Of a DNA stretch of 24,223 nt, positions 6,234-14,763 are shown in pieces. Where the stretch lies: contig DASYSA010000540.1 of the NCBI GenBank assembly GCA_036003885.1, positions 1 through 24,223 on the forward strand, in the 5' to 3' direction. Position 1 is the stretch's first letter. Each line of letters starts with the position of its first letter. Below the pieces are notes generated by a model. That model made no database searches. It saw nothing but the letters and a program-made list of their open reading frames with translations, and was not told where the DNA came from. The position numbers were made by a program, and so were the translations under genes. This DNA comes from DASYSA01 sp036003885 (lineage in GTDB: Bacteria > Acidobacteriota > Blastocatellia > UBA7656).

Positions 6234-7523
6234 TTATCTCTTGTCTATCGGCAGGTAGTCGCGTTCACTTGCGCCCAGGTATATCTGTCTTGGACGGGCG
6301 ATCTTCTGCTCCGGATCTTCGAGCATCTCCTGCCACTGAGCCAGCCAGCCCGAAGTTCGCGGAATCGCGAACAACACGGGGAACATATCGACCGGAAAGC
6401 TCATTGCCTGATAGATGATACCCGAATAGAAATCGACGTTCGGATAGAGTTTTCTCTTAACGAAGTAGTCATCCTCGAGCGCGATGCGTTCGAGTTCGAG
6501 CGCTATGTCGAGGATCGGATTGGTGCCCGTCACTTCGAATACATCATAGGCAATCTTCTTGATGATCAGGGCGCGCGGGTCGTAGTTCTTGTAGATTCGG
6601 TGCCCGAACCCCATCAGCCTGACCTCGCCGTCCTTAACCCGCTTGATATAGGCCGGCACTCGATCCTTCGTTTTGATTTCGTTCAGCATTCTGAGCACTT
6701 GTTCATTGGCGCCTCCATGCAGGGGCCCATAAAGTGCGGCCGCAGCCCCCGCGACAGCCGAGAAGGGATCGACGTGCGAACTGCCAATGCTGCGCATAGC
6801 GTTCGTGCTGCAATTCTGTTCGTGGTCCGCGTGCAGGATGAACAGGACGTTGAGCGCGCGTTCCAGAACTGGATTGGGCTGATACTTCACCTCGGTCATC
6901 TTGAACATCATGTTCAGAAAATTGCCGGTATAGCTCAGGTCGTTGTCCGGATACACGTAGGGCATGCCGACGCTGTGGCGGTACGCAACGGCGGCGATGG
7001 TCGGGACCTTCGCGATCAACCGGTGGGCCTCCTTCTTACGCGCGCCGGCGTCGAGAATATTCTTGGCTTCGGGATAGAAGGTTGAGAGCGCCGCGATCGT
7101 CGCTATCAGCATTCCCATCGGGTGAGCATCGTAGTGGAAGCCGTCGATAAACTTCTTGATGTTCTCGTGGATGAAGGTATGGTGCGTGATATCCCACTCC
7201 CACTGGTCCAGTTCGGCTTGCCTGGGGAGCTCTCCATACAGGATCAAGTAGGCGACTTCCAGGTAGTTGCTCCGTTCGGCGAGCTGTTCGATCGGGTAGC
7301 CGCGATAGCGGAGGATGCCGCGGTCGCCATCTATGAACGTGATCCGGCTGATGCACGATGCCGTGTTCATAAACGCCGGGTCGTAAGTCATAAGCCCAAA
7401 GTCGTCCGGTGAAACCTTGATCTGCTTCAGGTCCAGGGCTCTTATGGTGTCCTGCTCTATGGGAATCTCGTACTGCTTACCCGTGCGGTTGTCGGTTATC
7501 GTCAGCGTATTCTTGCTATCCAT
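6234..7523 (-). CDS. gltA: Citrate synthase (type II)
   Basis: Condenses acetyl-CoA and oxaloacetate to citrate, the entry step of the TCA cycle, in the cytoplasm. The 429-residue length and the N-terminal beta domain (TLTITDNRTGKQYEIPIEQD) mark the hexameric, NADH-regulated bacterial type II enzymes. Visible motifs are CISRITFIDGDRGILRYRGY, the first catalytic His in LHADHEQNCSTNAMR, the second in MGFGHRIYKNYDPRA, and the catalytic Asp in NVDFYSGIIYQAMSFP. The C-terminal YLGASERDYLPIDKR is the normal family end, so the gene is intact despite the adjoining repeat. The start at 7523 has GGAGGAAGA directly upstream; an in-frame upstream Met at 7592 would add a basic Gly/Arg-rich leader not typical of the family. 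It is apparently monocistronic. Confidence 0.97.
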   Translation of the reverse strand: MDSKNTLTITDNRTGKQYEIPIEQDTIRALDLKQIKVSPDDFGLMTYDPAFMNTASCISRITFIDGDRGILRYRGYPIEQLAERSNYLEVAYLILYGELPRQAELDQWEWDITHHTFIHENIKKFIDGFHYDAHPMGMLIATIAALSTFYPEAKNILDAGARKKEAHRLIAKVPTIAAVAYRHSVGMPYVYPDNDLSYTGNFLNMMFKMTEVKYQPNPVLERALNVLFILHADHEQNCSTNAMRSIGSSHVDPFSAVAGAAAALYGPLHGGANEQVLRMLNEIKTKDRVPAYIKRVKDGEVRLMGFGHRIYKNYDPRALIIKKIAYDVFEVTGTNPILDIALELERIALEDDYFVKRKLYPNVDFYSGIIYQAMSFPVDMFPVLFAIPRTSGWLAQWQEMLEDPEQKIARPRQIYLGASERDYLPIDKR

Positions 7524-7658
7524 TCTTCCTCCGCCTCTTCGCCCTGCTCCAATTTTTGAGCTTATTTTCTCTCGCGGCGACAAAAGACGCAAAAGAGTTT
7601 GGGTGAGTATGGCTTCGGGTGCAATTAAGACCGGGGATCAATGTTCCGGCAGCGTCGG

Positions 7659-7866
7659 TTCTCATTAACCCCCCACTTCAGTGGGTGTCTGGTGGCGGAC
7701 AGTGCTGACGGAACCGCTTTAACGGTTTCCGCTCCGCCCAACGTCAGCGTACAGAATTCTTCGCGAAAGCCGGTGGCCACCACAACGGGGGAAACCGTTA
7801 AAACGGTTCCCGTCGTCGCCCGCGGGAAAGCCACCTCACTGAAGTGAGGTGTTAATCAGATGAGAG
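7659..7866. repeat. Composite palindromic intergenic element (MITE- or REP-like)
   Basis: A region of about 205 bp with nested inverted repeats between citrate synthase and the next gene. The outer parts are roughly complementary: TCTCATTAA at 7660-7668 and a TTAATCAGATGAGA segment at 7853-7866. Inside them lie two matching hairpins, CCCACT/AGTGGG at 7672-7685 and CCTCACT/AGTGAGG at 7834-7849. Two more inner hairpins share the same arms: GGAACCG/CGGTTTCC at 7710-7730, enclosed by GCTGACG (7704-7710) and CGTCAGC (7742-7748), and GGAAACCGTT/AACGGTTCC at 7790-7810. Short open frames on both strands are a by-product of the symmetry. It probably also ends transcription of the flanking minus-strand hydrolase gene. 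No transposase is present. Confidence 0.7.
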
Positions 7867-7867
7867 T

Positions 7868-9520
7868 CTAAGGTCTCTTATCATTCTCGACCGGCACCAC
7901 CGGCAGCAACGCTCTCGATGGGTGCGCCCGGTCATGATGAATCGTGTTCATCGCGACTCGGGTCTCGCTGTCTGCTCGCAACGGCTTCCCCGTGTTGGGA
8001 TTCGGGTCGAAGCGTTCGTTGTTGGAACTGGTTACGTGAATCGCAATCCGGTGTCCCTTGTTGAAGACCAGGCTCGTGCACCACATATCGATCGCGAACT
8101 TATACACCTGCCCCTTCTTCATCATCACTTCGCGATTAGAGCCCTCGCGGAAGCGAGCCCTCACTGCCGAGTCCAGGACCAATCGCTCTTTGCCATCCGG
8201 ATAGACGTCCACCAGTTTCGCCATGAAGTCGGTATCGGGCGCGTCGCTTTCGGCCCACAGCTCGACCTTCACCTTGCCCGTTATTCCGACCGGCGCTTGA
8301 AGCGGCCCTGTCGAGAATTTCAGAATGTCTTTCCGATCGCCCGTCGCCCGCTGGTCCATCGGTCCCTTCTTCAAATAGAGGTTCCCGCCTCCGATGGTCG
8401 GCACGGGGTTATTAGGATCGTAGCTGTAGCTGTCTGTGCTCTCTTTCTGATCGAGCACGTTGTCCGCGAGTCTTCCGTTAGATGCGAGAAAGTATGAGGC
8501 GGACTTAGCGGGGACGGGCCACGCGGCCGCAGTATGCCATTCATTGCCTGGCGCCTGCGGGTCGGTGACATCGCCCATGAGGTAATACTTGATCGGCGGT
8601 TCCTTCATAATTCCGTTGTCGACGCCTTTAAGCCAAAAGTCGAACCAGCGCATCGCCTCTTCGTTGACGTTTATGGCAGAGTTGGCTGGATATTTCACTT
8701 CGTCGAGGCCGCCGTGACCCCACGGGCCCATGATCAACTTTTGATTTCCGCGCGCACCCTTTCCTCCCTTCGATTGCAGGCCGGCGAAGTTCTCGATGTT
8801 GCCGTCTGAGAAGATGTCGTACCAGCCGCCGTAGTTGTAGACCGGCACGTGAATCTCCCCCCAGTGCAGCGACATCTCGTTCGAATCATAGAAGCCGTCG
8901 TAGACACCGTGCTTGAAGGTTTCATTCAGGGTATCGATTGCGTTCATACCCTTGAGCCAACGTTCGTTGAGCTCTCGTCTGAAGACGCCGCCCATGAACG
9001 CCGACTGATTGTAGATACTCGAGCGCGCGACCATGACGAAATTTGCGACCAGGTGAGGCGGGTTCATCATCGAGGCCAGGTTTGCCGTTATGCCCATTGC
9101 CGAAGCTCCGAACATGCCGACCTTCCCGTTGGACCATGATTGTTTCGCAACCCATTCGACGGTGTCGTAGCCGTCCTCACCGTCGTCATAAAACGGCCGG
9201 TACTTGCCCTCGCTCTTGTGCAGCCCGCGGCAGTCCTGAATCACGAACGCAAATCCGCGTTTGGTCCATGCCGAAGCCCCTCCGCCTTGCGTATCTTTTC
9301 CGTAAGGCGTTCGCACGAGAACGGCGGGCCAGGGCCCACTGCCTTCGGGCAGGAAGATGCTGGTTGCGAGCTTGACGCCGTCGCGCATTGGCGCCATCGC
9401 TTCGGTCCGCTGGCCGGCTGTCGTGGCTTGTGCCGAAACACGCGGCTGCAACGACGCAAGAGGGAAAGCTACGAAACAGGCTGCCAGAGCCAGAAAAAGG
9501 GCGACTCTGAGTTTACGCAT
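7868..9520 (-). CDS. Secreted CocE/NonD family hydrolase (X-Pro dipeptidyl-peptidase S15 type)
   Basis: Exported alpha/beta hydrolase of 550 residues, the normal size for the cocaine-esterase/X-Pro-peptidase family, which cleaves esters, amides or Xaa-Pro dipeptides. Residues 1-32 form a Sec signal (MRKLRVALFLALAACFVAFP ending near VSAQA). The catalytic set can be placed by analogy with CocE. Tyr73 in RTPYGK is the oxyanion-hole residue, Ser140 in GASAMG is the nucleophile, Asp235 is in GGWYDIFSDGN, and His269 is in MGPWGHGG. The Tyr usually following the nucleophile (GxSYxG) is Ala here. The C-terminal half, from about residue 380, is the jelly-roll domain (PLQAPVGITGKVKVELWAES). GGAGGAGT ahead of the ATG at 9520 fixes the start over an upstream in-frame Met at 9577. 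The true substrate is unknown. Confidence 0.92.
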   Translation of the reverse strand: MRKLRVALFLALAACFVAFPLASLQPRVSAQATTAGQRTEAMAPMRDGVKLATSIFLPEGSGPWPAVLVRTPYGKDTQGGGASAWTKRGFAFVIQDCRGLHKSEGKYRPFYDDGEDGYDTVEWVAKQSWSNGKVGMFGASAMGITANLASMMNPPHLVANFVMVARSSIYNQSAFMGGVFRRELNERWLKGMNAIDTLNETFKHGVYDGFYDSNEMSLHWGEIHVPVYNYGGWYDIFSDGNIENFAGLQSKGGKGARGNQKLIMGPWGHGGLDEVKYPANSAINVNEEAMRWFDFWLKGVDNGIMKEPPIKYYLMGDVTDPQAPGNEWHTAAAWPVPAKSASYFLASNGRLADNVLDQKESTDSYSYDPNNPVPTIGGGNLYLKKGPMDQRATGDRKDILKFSTGPLQAPVGITGKVKVELWAESDAPDTDFMAKLVDVYPDGKERLVLDSAVRARFREGSNREVMMKKGQVYKFAIDMWCTSLVFNKGHRIAIHVTSSNNERFDPNPNTGKPLRADSETRVAMNTIHHDRAHPSRALLPVVPVENDKRP

Positions 9521-9541
9521 GGCGGGACTCCTCCAGACGAA

Positions 9542-9587
9542 AAGATGAACGATGAACTGGAAAGCCGGACCGTTCATCGTTCATCTT
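9542..9587. terminator. Inverted (GATGAAC)2 hairpin, likely terminator of the amidohydrolase gene
   Basis: AAGATGAACGATGAAC (9542-9557) and its exact complement (9572-9587) form a 16-bp stem around a 14-nt loop, 27 nt past the amidohydrolase stop on the minus strand. On that strand the stem is followed by TTTT, which fits an intrinsic terminator. The arm contains two tandem heptamers, placing it with the other heptamer arrays of this window. Confidence 0.6.
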
Positions 9588-9614
9588 CGATCTCTCGTGC
9601 TTTATCGTTTCTGG

Positions 9615-11048
9615 TTATGCCCAGACCCATCCAAACTGGGTATTGGACGGCTGCGGATTCTGCTCGTACTCCTGCTTCAAGGCCATGATCTTATCGTTCT
9701 TGATCGCGTTGCGCTTCTGGTTCACGTCGATCTTGTAGAGCCGCGCTGCGTTCAATCCGAAGACCTTCGCCTTGATCTCAGGCGTCAGTTGCTTATAGCC
9801 GAACTTCTCCGCGATATCTGCGCGAATCTGGAAGCGGCGGAACAACTCGATCTGACCCTTCGGGCTGCCGCCCCATATCGAGTCCGTACCCCAGATTATG
9901 TGGTCTTCGCCGCCGGGCAGATTGAGCAGCTGTCCGAACAGGTGCATCGCAACTTCGGGCCGGCTTGCTGAGGTCCCCGCCCACGTCGATCCCAACTCGA
10001 AGTAGACGTTCTTGAGATTGCCGCGCTTCACGATGTCGATCAGGTCCGAGATCCAGGGGATGTACTGCGGATTGCCGGCAGTGCCTTCTTTGACTTTGGC
10101 GGTCGGATGCCAGGCAGAGTGATAGATGATGAAGTTGAGGTCCGGGAAGTCCTTTGCGACTTTCTCGAGGTCCTTCGGATGGCAGTGCTCTTCGTTGAAC
10201 AGTCCCAGCGGAAGCCCCTTATGGATGCAGAGATTCTTAATGCCCATCTTGCGAGTCTTCTCCCAAAACGGGTAGCTGACCTTCTCGTCGTCGAGCCAAT
10301 AGGCTCCGCCGCCTATCTCCGAGCCGGGGTACATCTTCCACGAATTGATCTTGAGCGTCTTCGCCTGCCGATCCATCTCTTCCATCTCTTTGGCGCTGGC
10401 CATGTTCGGCCGGAGCAGACCGTGCGAGAGCATGCGCTGTGAGTTCGCCCATGAGTTGATGTCGTTGCGCGTCTTTACCATCTTGTCGGGCGGCAGGATA
10501 TTCTCCGTCCATTCCGAGGTCGGCACGCCGCTGATGATGGCCATGACGGTGTCGGAATCGAAGAAGAGCTCTTTGACGTAGTGGGCCTGGTTTAGTTGTT
10601 CGAGGGTTGCGACCGTTGTCTCCTTTGCGGGGCGGAAGCGGCGAAGGAAGGCGGCTGCCTGGCGCCCGGTGTCGGTCTTTTCGAACCAGCCCGACTCGAC
10701 GTCGATGTGATGAGTCTGATTGTCGAAGATGAATTCTTTCTTGGGCCAGCCCTCCTGGTAGGCGGCAGGATCAAGCGCTTCGGCCGCATTCACTTCGTAG
10801 GTCTTGCCGAACACTTCGTTGAAGCAGATCATGGCTGCCGCCATTCCGCAGGAGGTCTGAAGGAATTGACGGCGAGACAGGCCCAACAGTTTTGCGTTTC
10901 GGTCGGCCATCACTCTCAGTCGATTCTCGACCTCGCGCTGTTTGGCAGACTGCGGAGGAGGGATGAACTCCTCATTGGACGAGATGCGATTGGGGATAGG
11001 CGACTGGATATCCGAGTTCGCATCCAGATAGCACTTTCGAATCCACAT
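9615..11048 (-). CDS. Tat-exported amidohydrolase (amidohydrolase_2 / ACMSD-like family)
   Basis: A protein of 477 residues with a long N-terminal region followed by a twin-arginine motif, SRRQFLQTS at 58-66, and a hydrophobic stretch (CGMAAAMICFNEVFG). It is therefore probably folded with its metal before export to the periplasm. The TIM-barrel hydrolase domain begins at FIFDNQTHHIDVESGWF (107-123), where the family's N-terminal HxH metal site appears as QTHHID. Later conserved segments are NLCIHKGLPLG, LNFIIYHSAWHP, and GTDSIWGGSPKGQIELFRRF, with the barrel-end Asp in GTDS. Amidohydrolase_2 enzymes are decarboxylases or C-O, C-N or C-C hydrolases. The substrate cannot be told. AAGGAG about 9 nt before the ATG at 11048 supports the long form. 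The TonB-dependent receptor gene lies upstream, separated by a terminator, so it is probably a separate transcript. Confidence 0.88.
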   Translation of the reverse strand: MWIRKCYLDANSDIQSPIPNRISSNEEFIPPPQSAKQREVENRLRVMADRNAKLLGLSRRQFLQTSCGMAAAMICFNEVFGKTYEVNAAEALDPAAYQEGWPKKEFIFDNQTHHIDVESGWFEKTDTGRQAAAFLRRFRPAKETTVATLEQLNQAHYVKELFFDSDTVMAIISGVPTSEWTENILPPDKMVKTRNDINSWANSQRMLSHGLLRPNMASAKEMEEMDRQAKTLKINSWKMYPGSEIGGGAYWLDDEKVSYPFWEKTRKMGIKNLCIHKGLPLGLFNEEHCHPKDLEKVAKDFPDLNFIIYHSAWHPTAKVKEGTAGNPQYIPWISDLIDIVKRGNLKNVYFELGSTWAGTSASRPEVAMHLFGQLLNLPGGEDHIIWGTDSIWGGSPKGQIELFRRFQIRADIAEKFGYKQLTPEIKAKVFGLNAARLYKIDVNQKRNAIKNDKIMALKQEYEQNPQPSNTQFGWVWA

Positions 11049-11138
11049 AGGTCACTCCTTTCCGGGTCTTGAACGACGAAGCAAGGACGTCGAAGCGTAT
11101 TTAAGCTCAAACTTTGGACAGGTGCGGGTTGTCGAGCC

Positions 11139-11185
11139 CAAAAGAAGAACAGCGTGCGAGGGAGAAGATTTCCCTCGCACGCTGT
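11139..11185 (-). terminator. Rho-independent terminator of the TonB-dependent receptor gene
   Basis: A perfect 15-bp stem (11149-11163 with 11171-11185) encloses a 7-nt loop. Read on the minus strand, it begins 10 nt after the receptor stop codon and is followed by TTCTTCTTTT. This is the clearest intrinsic terminator in the window. Confidence 0.88.
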
Positions 11186-11195
11186 GAGAGGAGAA

Positions 11196-14100
11196 CTAGA
11201 AGCTGAATTTGGCTCCGAACTGCATGGCTCGCGGGCCGCCCGTACCAAAGGCCTGCCCAGCCCTTGATGTCGGCTGTCCAAAGTTAAATGTTAACGGTTG
11301 TGTGAGCACTCCAGTGGTTGCATTCCTGGTGCCCTGATCCAGGTTGCCGCTGAACCCCCCGAGGTTGGCGTTGTTGAAGAGATTGAAGACCTCAAAAATC
11401 GCCTGGATCGAGTGGCGTTCCGCGAACTTGAACTCCTTGGTCAACCGAACGTCGTGTGACTGGAAGCTGTCACCGAACTCAAAGGTGGGAGGAAGGAACA
11501 CGGGCTGGATAATCGCTCCGCGTGCATCGGTCTTGCCGGCGAAGTTCGTATTGTACGCGCTGACCAGTTCCCTCAGTTCGGCCTTGGAGGTGCCGCGGCC
11601 CAGAGAGTTCAGCTTAAGTCCGGGGAGAGTATCGCTCGTGGTGCCATCCCCGTTCAGGTCGGCCGGAACGCGAGCATTGCCAGGACCCCTGGTCGAAAAG
11701 ACGGAGATCAACGAGGCCTGGAAGCCCGCCGGAAGGTCCATGATACCGCTAAACACGAAACGGTGACGAGCCCCGACTGAAGAGTGGTTACCGAACCAGT
11801 CGGTCAGGTCCTCACCCGTGCTGAAAGCGATCTGTTGTTGAAGGGTGTAGGCAGCCGTGAATTGGTACTTGCTGGAGACCCGCTTGTCCAGCTTTACCAG
11901 CAATGCTCTATACGAACCGCGACCGCTGCTCTGGAATACGCTTAGCGCACCGTTGGAGCACTGCACGGCGGGATTGCCTGCTTCCGCTCCCACGCACTTC
12001 CGGATGACTGGTCCGCCTCGCGAGGCCACACGGTTGGTCAGGTTGTAGTCGGTTTGAAACAGCGTATGCATGAACTGCCGGAAGGCAAAGTCAGCCTTGA
12101 TCGACATGTTGTGCGGCAGTTCGCGTTGCACGCCGATCGTGAATTGCTCAGTGTAGGGAGTTACATTCTGTGGATCCAGAAAGTCTGACCCTGTCTTGAA
12201 GAAATCGACACCGGTTAGTCCGGAACTGCCGAGAGCCTGAAGCTGCGCCTGAATGATTGGTGACTGGGAAGCAAGAAGGTTCAGGAAGTTCTGGCCCGTG
12301 AATTTGGTCGGAATCGTCGTGAAGTTGACAGGCGTGCCCCTTCGAACGTTGATCAGGTTGAAGGCTGCCAGCGCGCCAGGCAATGTCGGCAGTCCCGTCA
12401 CGAAGTCTACGTTGGTCTGGAAGAAGTCTCCCGGCACCTGGACCCGGCCATTCCCCAACGGTCCTATGTTGGCACGTTCGCGTAATCGCGTCACGAAAAG
12501 GGCCGTGTCGTAGTAAATGCCCGCTCCGCCGCTGATGACGGTCTTGTTGTTGACCGCCCAGTTAAATCCTACCGAAGGAGCGATATTGTTCTTGTCCTTG
12601 CCCGACGGTTCGAGCTTTCCGAGCAGAGGCTTCAGGATAGGCGGCTTCGCGAGATCGTGGTTGAACAGGTTGGTCTCAAACAGATAAGAAGCTCCGTAAT
12701 GGACCGTCAGGTTCTGCTTCACCTGCCACGAGTCCTGTCCGTAGAAGCGAAAGCGATTGCTCTGCCGAGCCTTATTCACATTGAACGGAGGCGGCTGAGA
12801 CGGATCGCCGATGCCGACGAATGCGACTGCGATCGGGAGCTGAAGGATATCGTTTACTGTGATCTTGGCCCCCGGGGTCGAGAACGCTGCCGGAATAGGA
12901 ATTCGCAGAGCAGCCTTCAGAGAGGGCGGCAGAAGAGCGTCGGGAATCGAATTGATCGTAGCGTTTACGCCCAATACAGTGTTGGGGTCGTGCAAGACGA
13001 CCAGCGCCGGGTCGAGGAATGCCCAGAGCCCCTTGCCATAGTCGTGCTCGAACTCGCCGCCGAATCTCACATTGTGGGCGCCTTTGCTCCACACGAGATT
13101 GTCGCTGAACTGGTAGCGGTCGAGTATTCGTTGCTGAGGAGCGTTCTCGTTGTTACCGATGATGAAGGTGCTGCCATTGACTCTGAGTTGCGGACCGCCA
13201 ACGCCGAGGCACCCCGGGTCGGCAGAGGGGCACTGGCTTGCACTCGGAAGTATGCTGTTGTTGTCAATGCGCTGATAGTTGAAGCGAAGGTCGTTGACCT
13301 TCTTCGCCCATGCTGACGTCAGGCCGACCTGAGCGTTATGGTCCTTGTTTACGTTACTGCGCCAGTATGAAGGCAGTGTGTTGCCGGTGACGGGTGCGAA
13401 GGTATCGTTACCATCGTGACTGTAGCGGGCGAACATACGATTGTTCTTACTGAGCTGCGGCAGGTCCAAACGCACATTAGCCACGAACCCGTCATAGGGA
13501 CTCTTGGCGTTCGCATCGAACTGGTTGATGTTGAGAAATCCCTTGCTGACTGTCGAGAAGATCGAATCCTGCTTCAGCCACTCGACGTTTCCAAAGAAGA
13601 GCGCTTTGTCTTTCTTAATTGGACCGCCGAAAGACCCACCGTACTGGTAACGGTTGAAATCAGGCGCTCCCTGCTGCAGCGTTGGAACCGCGGCAAACTG
13701 GTCGCCGCGCCAAAAAGCGAACGCGGCTCCGTGGAACTGGTTGCCTCCGGTTCGCGAGACGATGTTCACCGCTCCGACCGACGTAACCCCTGTGGAAAGG
13801 TCGAAGTTGAACGTCGAAATCTGGAACTCCTGAATCGTCTCGGTCGAGAAGTTCTGTGCGGCCCCACCCGTGACGTAGTCGAGCACGCTGCCGCCGTCGA
13901 CCGTGATTCTGGTGTTGGCCGAACTGGCCCCGCCGATCGATACATTGAAGAGATTGTTGGCATCTCCGGGGTTGGAAGTCGAAACGCTCACGCCGGGCTC
14001 GAGTTGAGCAAGCTGTAAGAAATTGCGCCCGTTCAGCGGCAGGGCGTCTATCTTCTGCCGGCTGATAACCCCGTCAAGTTTGTAATCCTGTCTGTTGATG

Positions 14101-14489
14101 AGCGGAGCGTCGGACGTGACGTCGACGATTTCGTCCTTCCCTCCGACACGCAGCTGAGCGTCACCCGAAGTCGTGTTGCCCACCTGTACAGTGACCCTGA
14201 TGAGCTGAGTGGCGAAGCCCTGAGCTTCGATCTTGACCTCATACTCGCCGGGCGGCAGTGTGCTGATCGAGTAGATGCCGTCGCTGCCGGCGCTGATGGT
14301 CGTGACGCTGCCATTGTTCTTGTTGGTAACAGTGACGGAAGCATTTTGAATCACGGCTCCCTGCGGGTCTGTTACCGTGCCGCGAATCGAACCTGTCGGG
14401 CTTTGCTGCGCCCCGACTGGAATGGTCATTCGTGCGGCCAACGTCAGTACTGTGACTGTCAGCAGCAGGTATTTGAACTTGTTGAGCAT
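11196..14489 (-). CDS. TonB-dependent receptor, Oar-like, with N-terminal carboxypeptidase-regulatory domain
   Basis: Outer-membrane protein of 1,097 residues that should import a large substrate using TonB energy or act in adhesion or protease transport like Oar. A signal peptide (1-28, ending IPVGAQ) is followed by a beta-sandwich carboxypeptidase-regulatory/CnaB-like domain (about 30-115: GSIRGTVTDPQGAVIQNASV to GEYEVKIEAQGF). The plug domain follows (about 135-260; KIDALPLNGRNFLQLAQLEPGV is the hallmark of this acidobacterial/myxobacterial class). The rest is a long beta-barrel with many aromatic strand ends such as NQFHGAAFAFWRGDQF. The last residue is Phe (QFGAKFSF), the usual BAM signal. 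AAGGAG before the ATG at 14489 fixes the start. A terminator follows immediately, so the gene appears monocistronic. The ligand is unknown; neighbouring secreted hydrolases suggest peptides, lipids or other polymer fragments. Confidence 0.95.
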   Translation of the reverse strand: MLNKFKYLLLTVTVLTLAARMTIPVGAQQSPTGSIRGTVTDPQGAVIQNASVTVTNKNNGSVTTISAGSDGIYSISTLPPGEYEVKIEAQGFATQLIRVTVQVGNTTSGDAQLRVGGKDEIVDVTSDAPLINRQDYKLDGVISRQKIDALPLNGRNFLQLAQLEPGVSVSTSNPGDANNLFNVSIGGASSANTRITVDGGSVLDYVTGGAAQNFSTETIQEFQISTFNFDLSTGVTSVGAVNIVSRTGGNQFHGAAFAFWRGDQFAAVPTLQQGAPDFNRYQYGGSFGGPIKKDKALFFGNVEWLKQDSIFSTVSKGFLNINQFDANAKSPYDGFVANVRLDLPQLSKNNRMFARYSHDGNDTFAPVTGNTLPSYWRSNVNKDHNAQVGLTSAWAKKVNDLRFNYQRIDNNSILPSASQCPSADPGCLGVGGPQLRVNGSTFIIGNNENAPQQRILDRYQFSDNLVWSKGAHNVRFGGEFEHDYGKGLWAFLDPALVVLHDPNTVLGVNATINSIPDALLPPSLKAALRIPIPAAFSTPGAKITVNDILQLPIAVAFVGIGDPSQPPPFNVNKARQSNRFRFYGQDSWQVKQNLTVHYGASYLFETNLFNHDLAKPPILKPLLGKLEPSGKDKNNIAPSVGFNWAVNNKTVISGGAGIYYDTALFVTRLRERANIGPLGNGRVQVPGDFFQTNVDFVTGLPTLPGALAAFNLINVRRGTPVNFTTIPTKFTGQNFLNLLASQSPIIQAQLQALGSSGLTGVDFFKTGSDFLDPQNVTPYTEQFTIGVQRELPHNMSIKADFAFRQFMHTLFQTDYNLTNRVASRGGPVIRKCVGAEAGNPAVQCSNGALSVFQSSGRGSYRALLVKLDKRVSSKYQFTAAYTLQQQIAFSTGEDLTDWFGNHSSVGARHRFVFSGIMDLPAGFQASLISVFSTRGPGNARVPADLNGDGTTSDTLPGLKLNSLGRGTSKAELRELVSAYNTNFAGKTDARGAIIQPVFLPPTFEFGDSFQSHDVRLTKEFKFAERHSIQAIFEVFNLFNNANLGGFSGNLDQGTRNATTGVLTQPLTFNFGQPTSRAGQAFGTGGPRAMQFGAKFSF

Positions 14490-14734
14490 ACCTTCTTCTC
14501 CTTTCAATTCCTGTGAGCGGTAGGGGTCTCCTTGCGTACTTTCCGCGCAAACTCGGCTTGCAGGATCAGAGCGCCAGGGTCGGCGTCTGTGGCATAAGCC
14601 GGCTTTTATGAAGCCAGGGGCGAATCGTCGGATAAGGGTCGAAACACCGACACAAACATGAAAATTACAATGATTAAAAATCTAAGAGAGTCTGTGAACG
14701 TGATATCATCTTTTTTTTTACTAAACATTGTCAA
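14490..14734 (-). promoter_or_regulatory. Candidate promoter and structured leader of the TonB-dependent receptor
   Basis: On the minus strand a perfect TTGACA (14734-14729) is followed after 18 nt by GATGAT (14710-14705, 4 of 6 consensus bases), with a nine-A tract in the spacer. This predicts a leader of about 200 nt before the ATG. The leader contains a CATAAGCCGGCTT-type near-palindrome (14593-14610) and a TTGCG/CGCAA hairpin (14532-14550). No known riboswitch class could be assigned. Confidence 0.35.
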
Positions 14735-14763
14735 GCCCATTCCGTCAAAAAATGAATCGCCAT

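Noticed and set aside
6186..7085. Long plus-strand open frame (about 299 codons) antisense to citrate synthase
   Set aside because: It has no family signature and is a shadow of a strongly conserved gene on the other strand.
7641..7847. Small open frames on both strands inside the composite palindromic element
   Set aside because: They arise from the symmetry of the repeat and lack convincing start signals.
12657..13316. Plus-strand open frame of 219 codons antisense to the TonB-dependent receptor
   Set aside because: Composition is that of a shadow frame, with no ribosome binding site or recognisable motif; the receptor reads continuously through it.
14515..14550. Cobalamin riboswitch, suggested by a GGAGACC segment on the minus strand before the TonB-dependent receptor
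   Set aside because: The other conserved blocks of the B12 element were not found in the leader.
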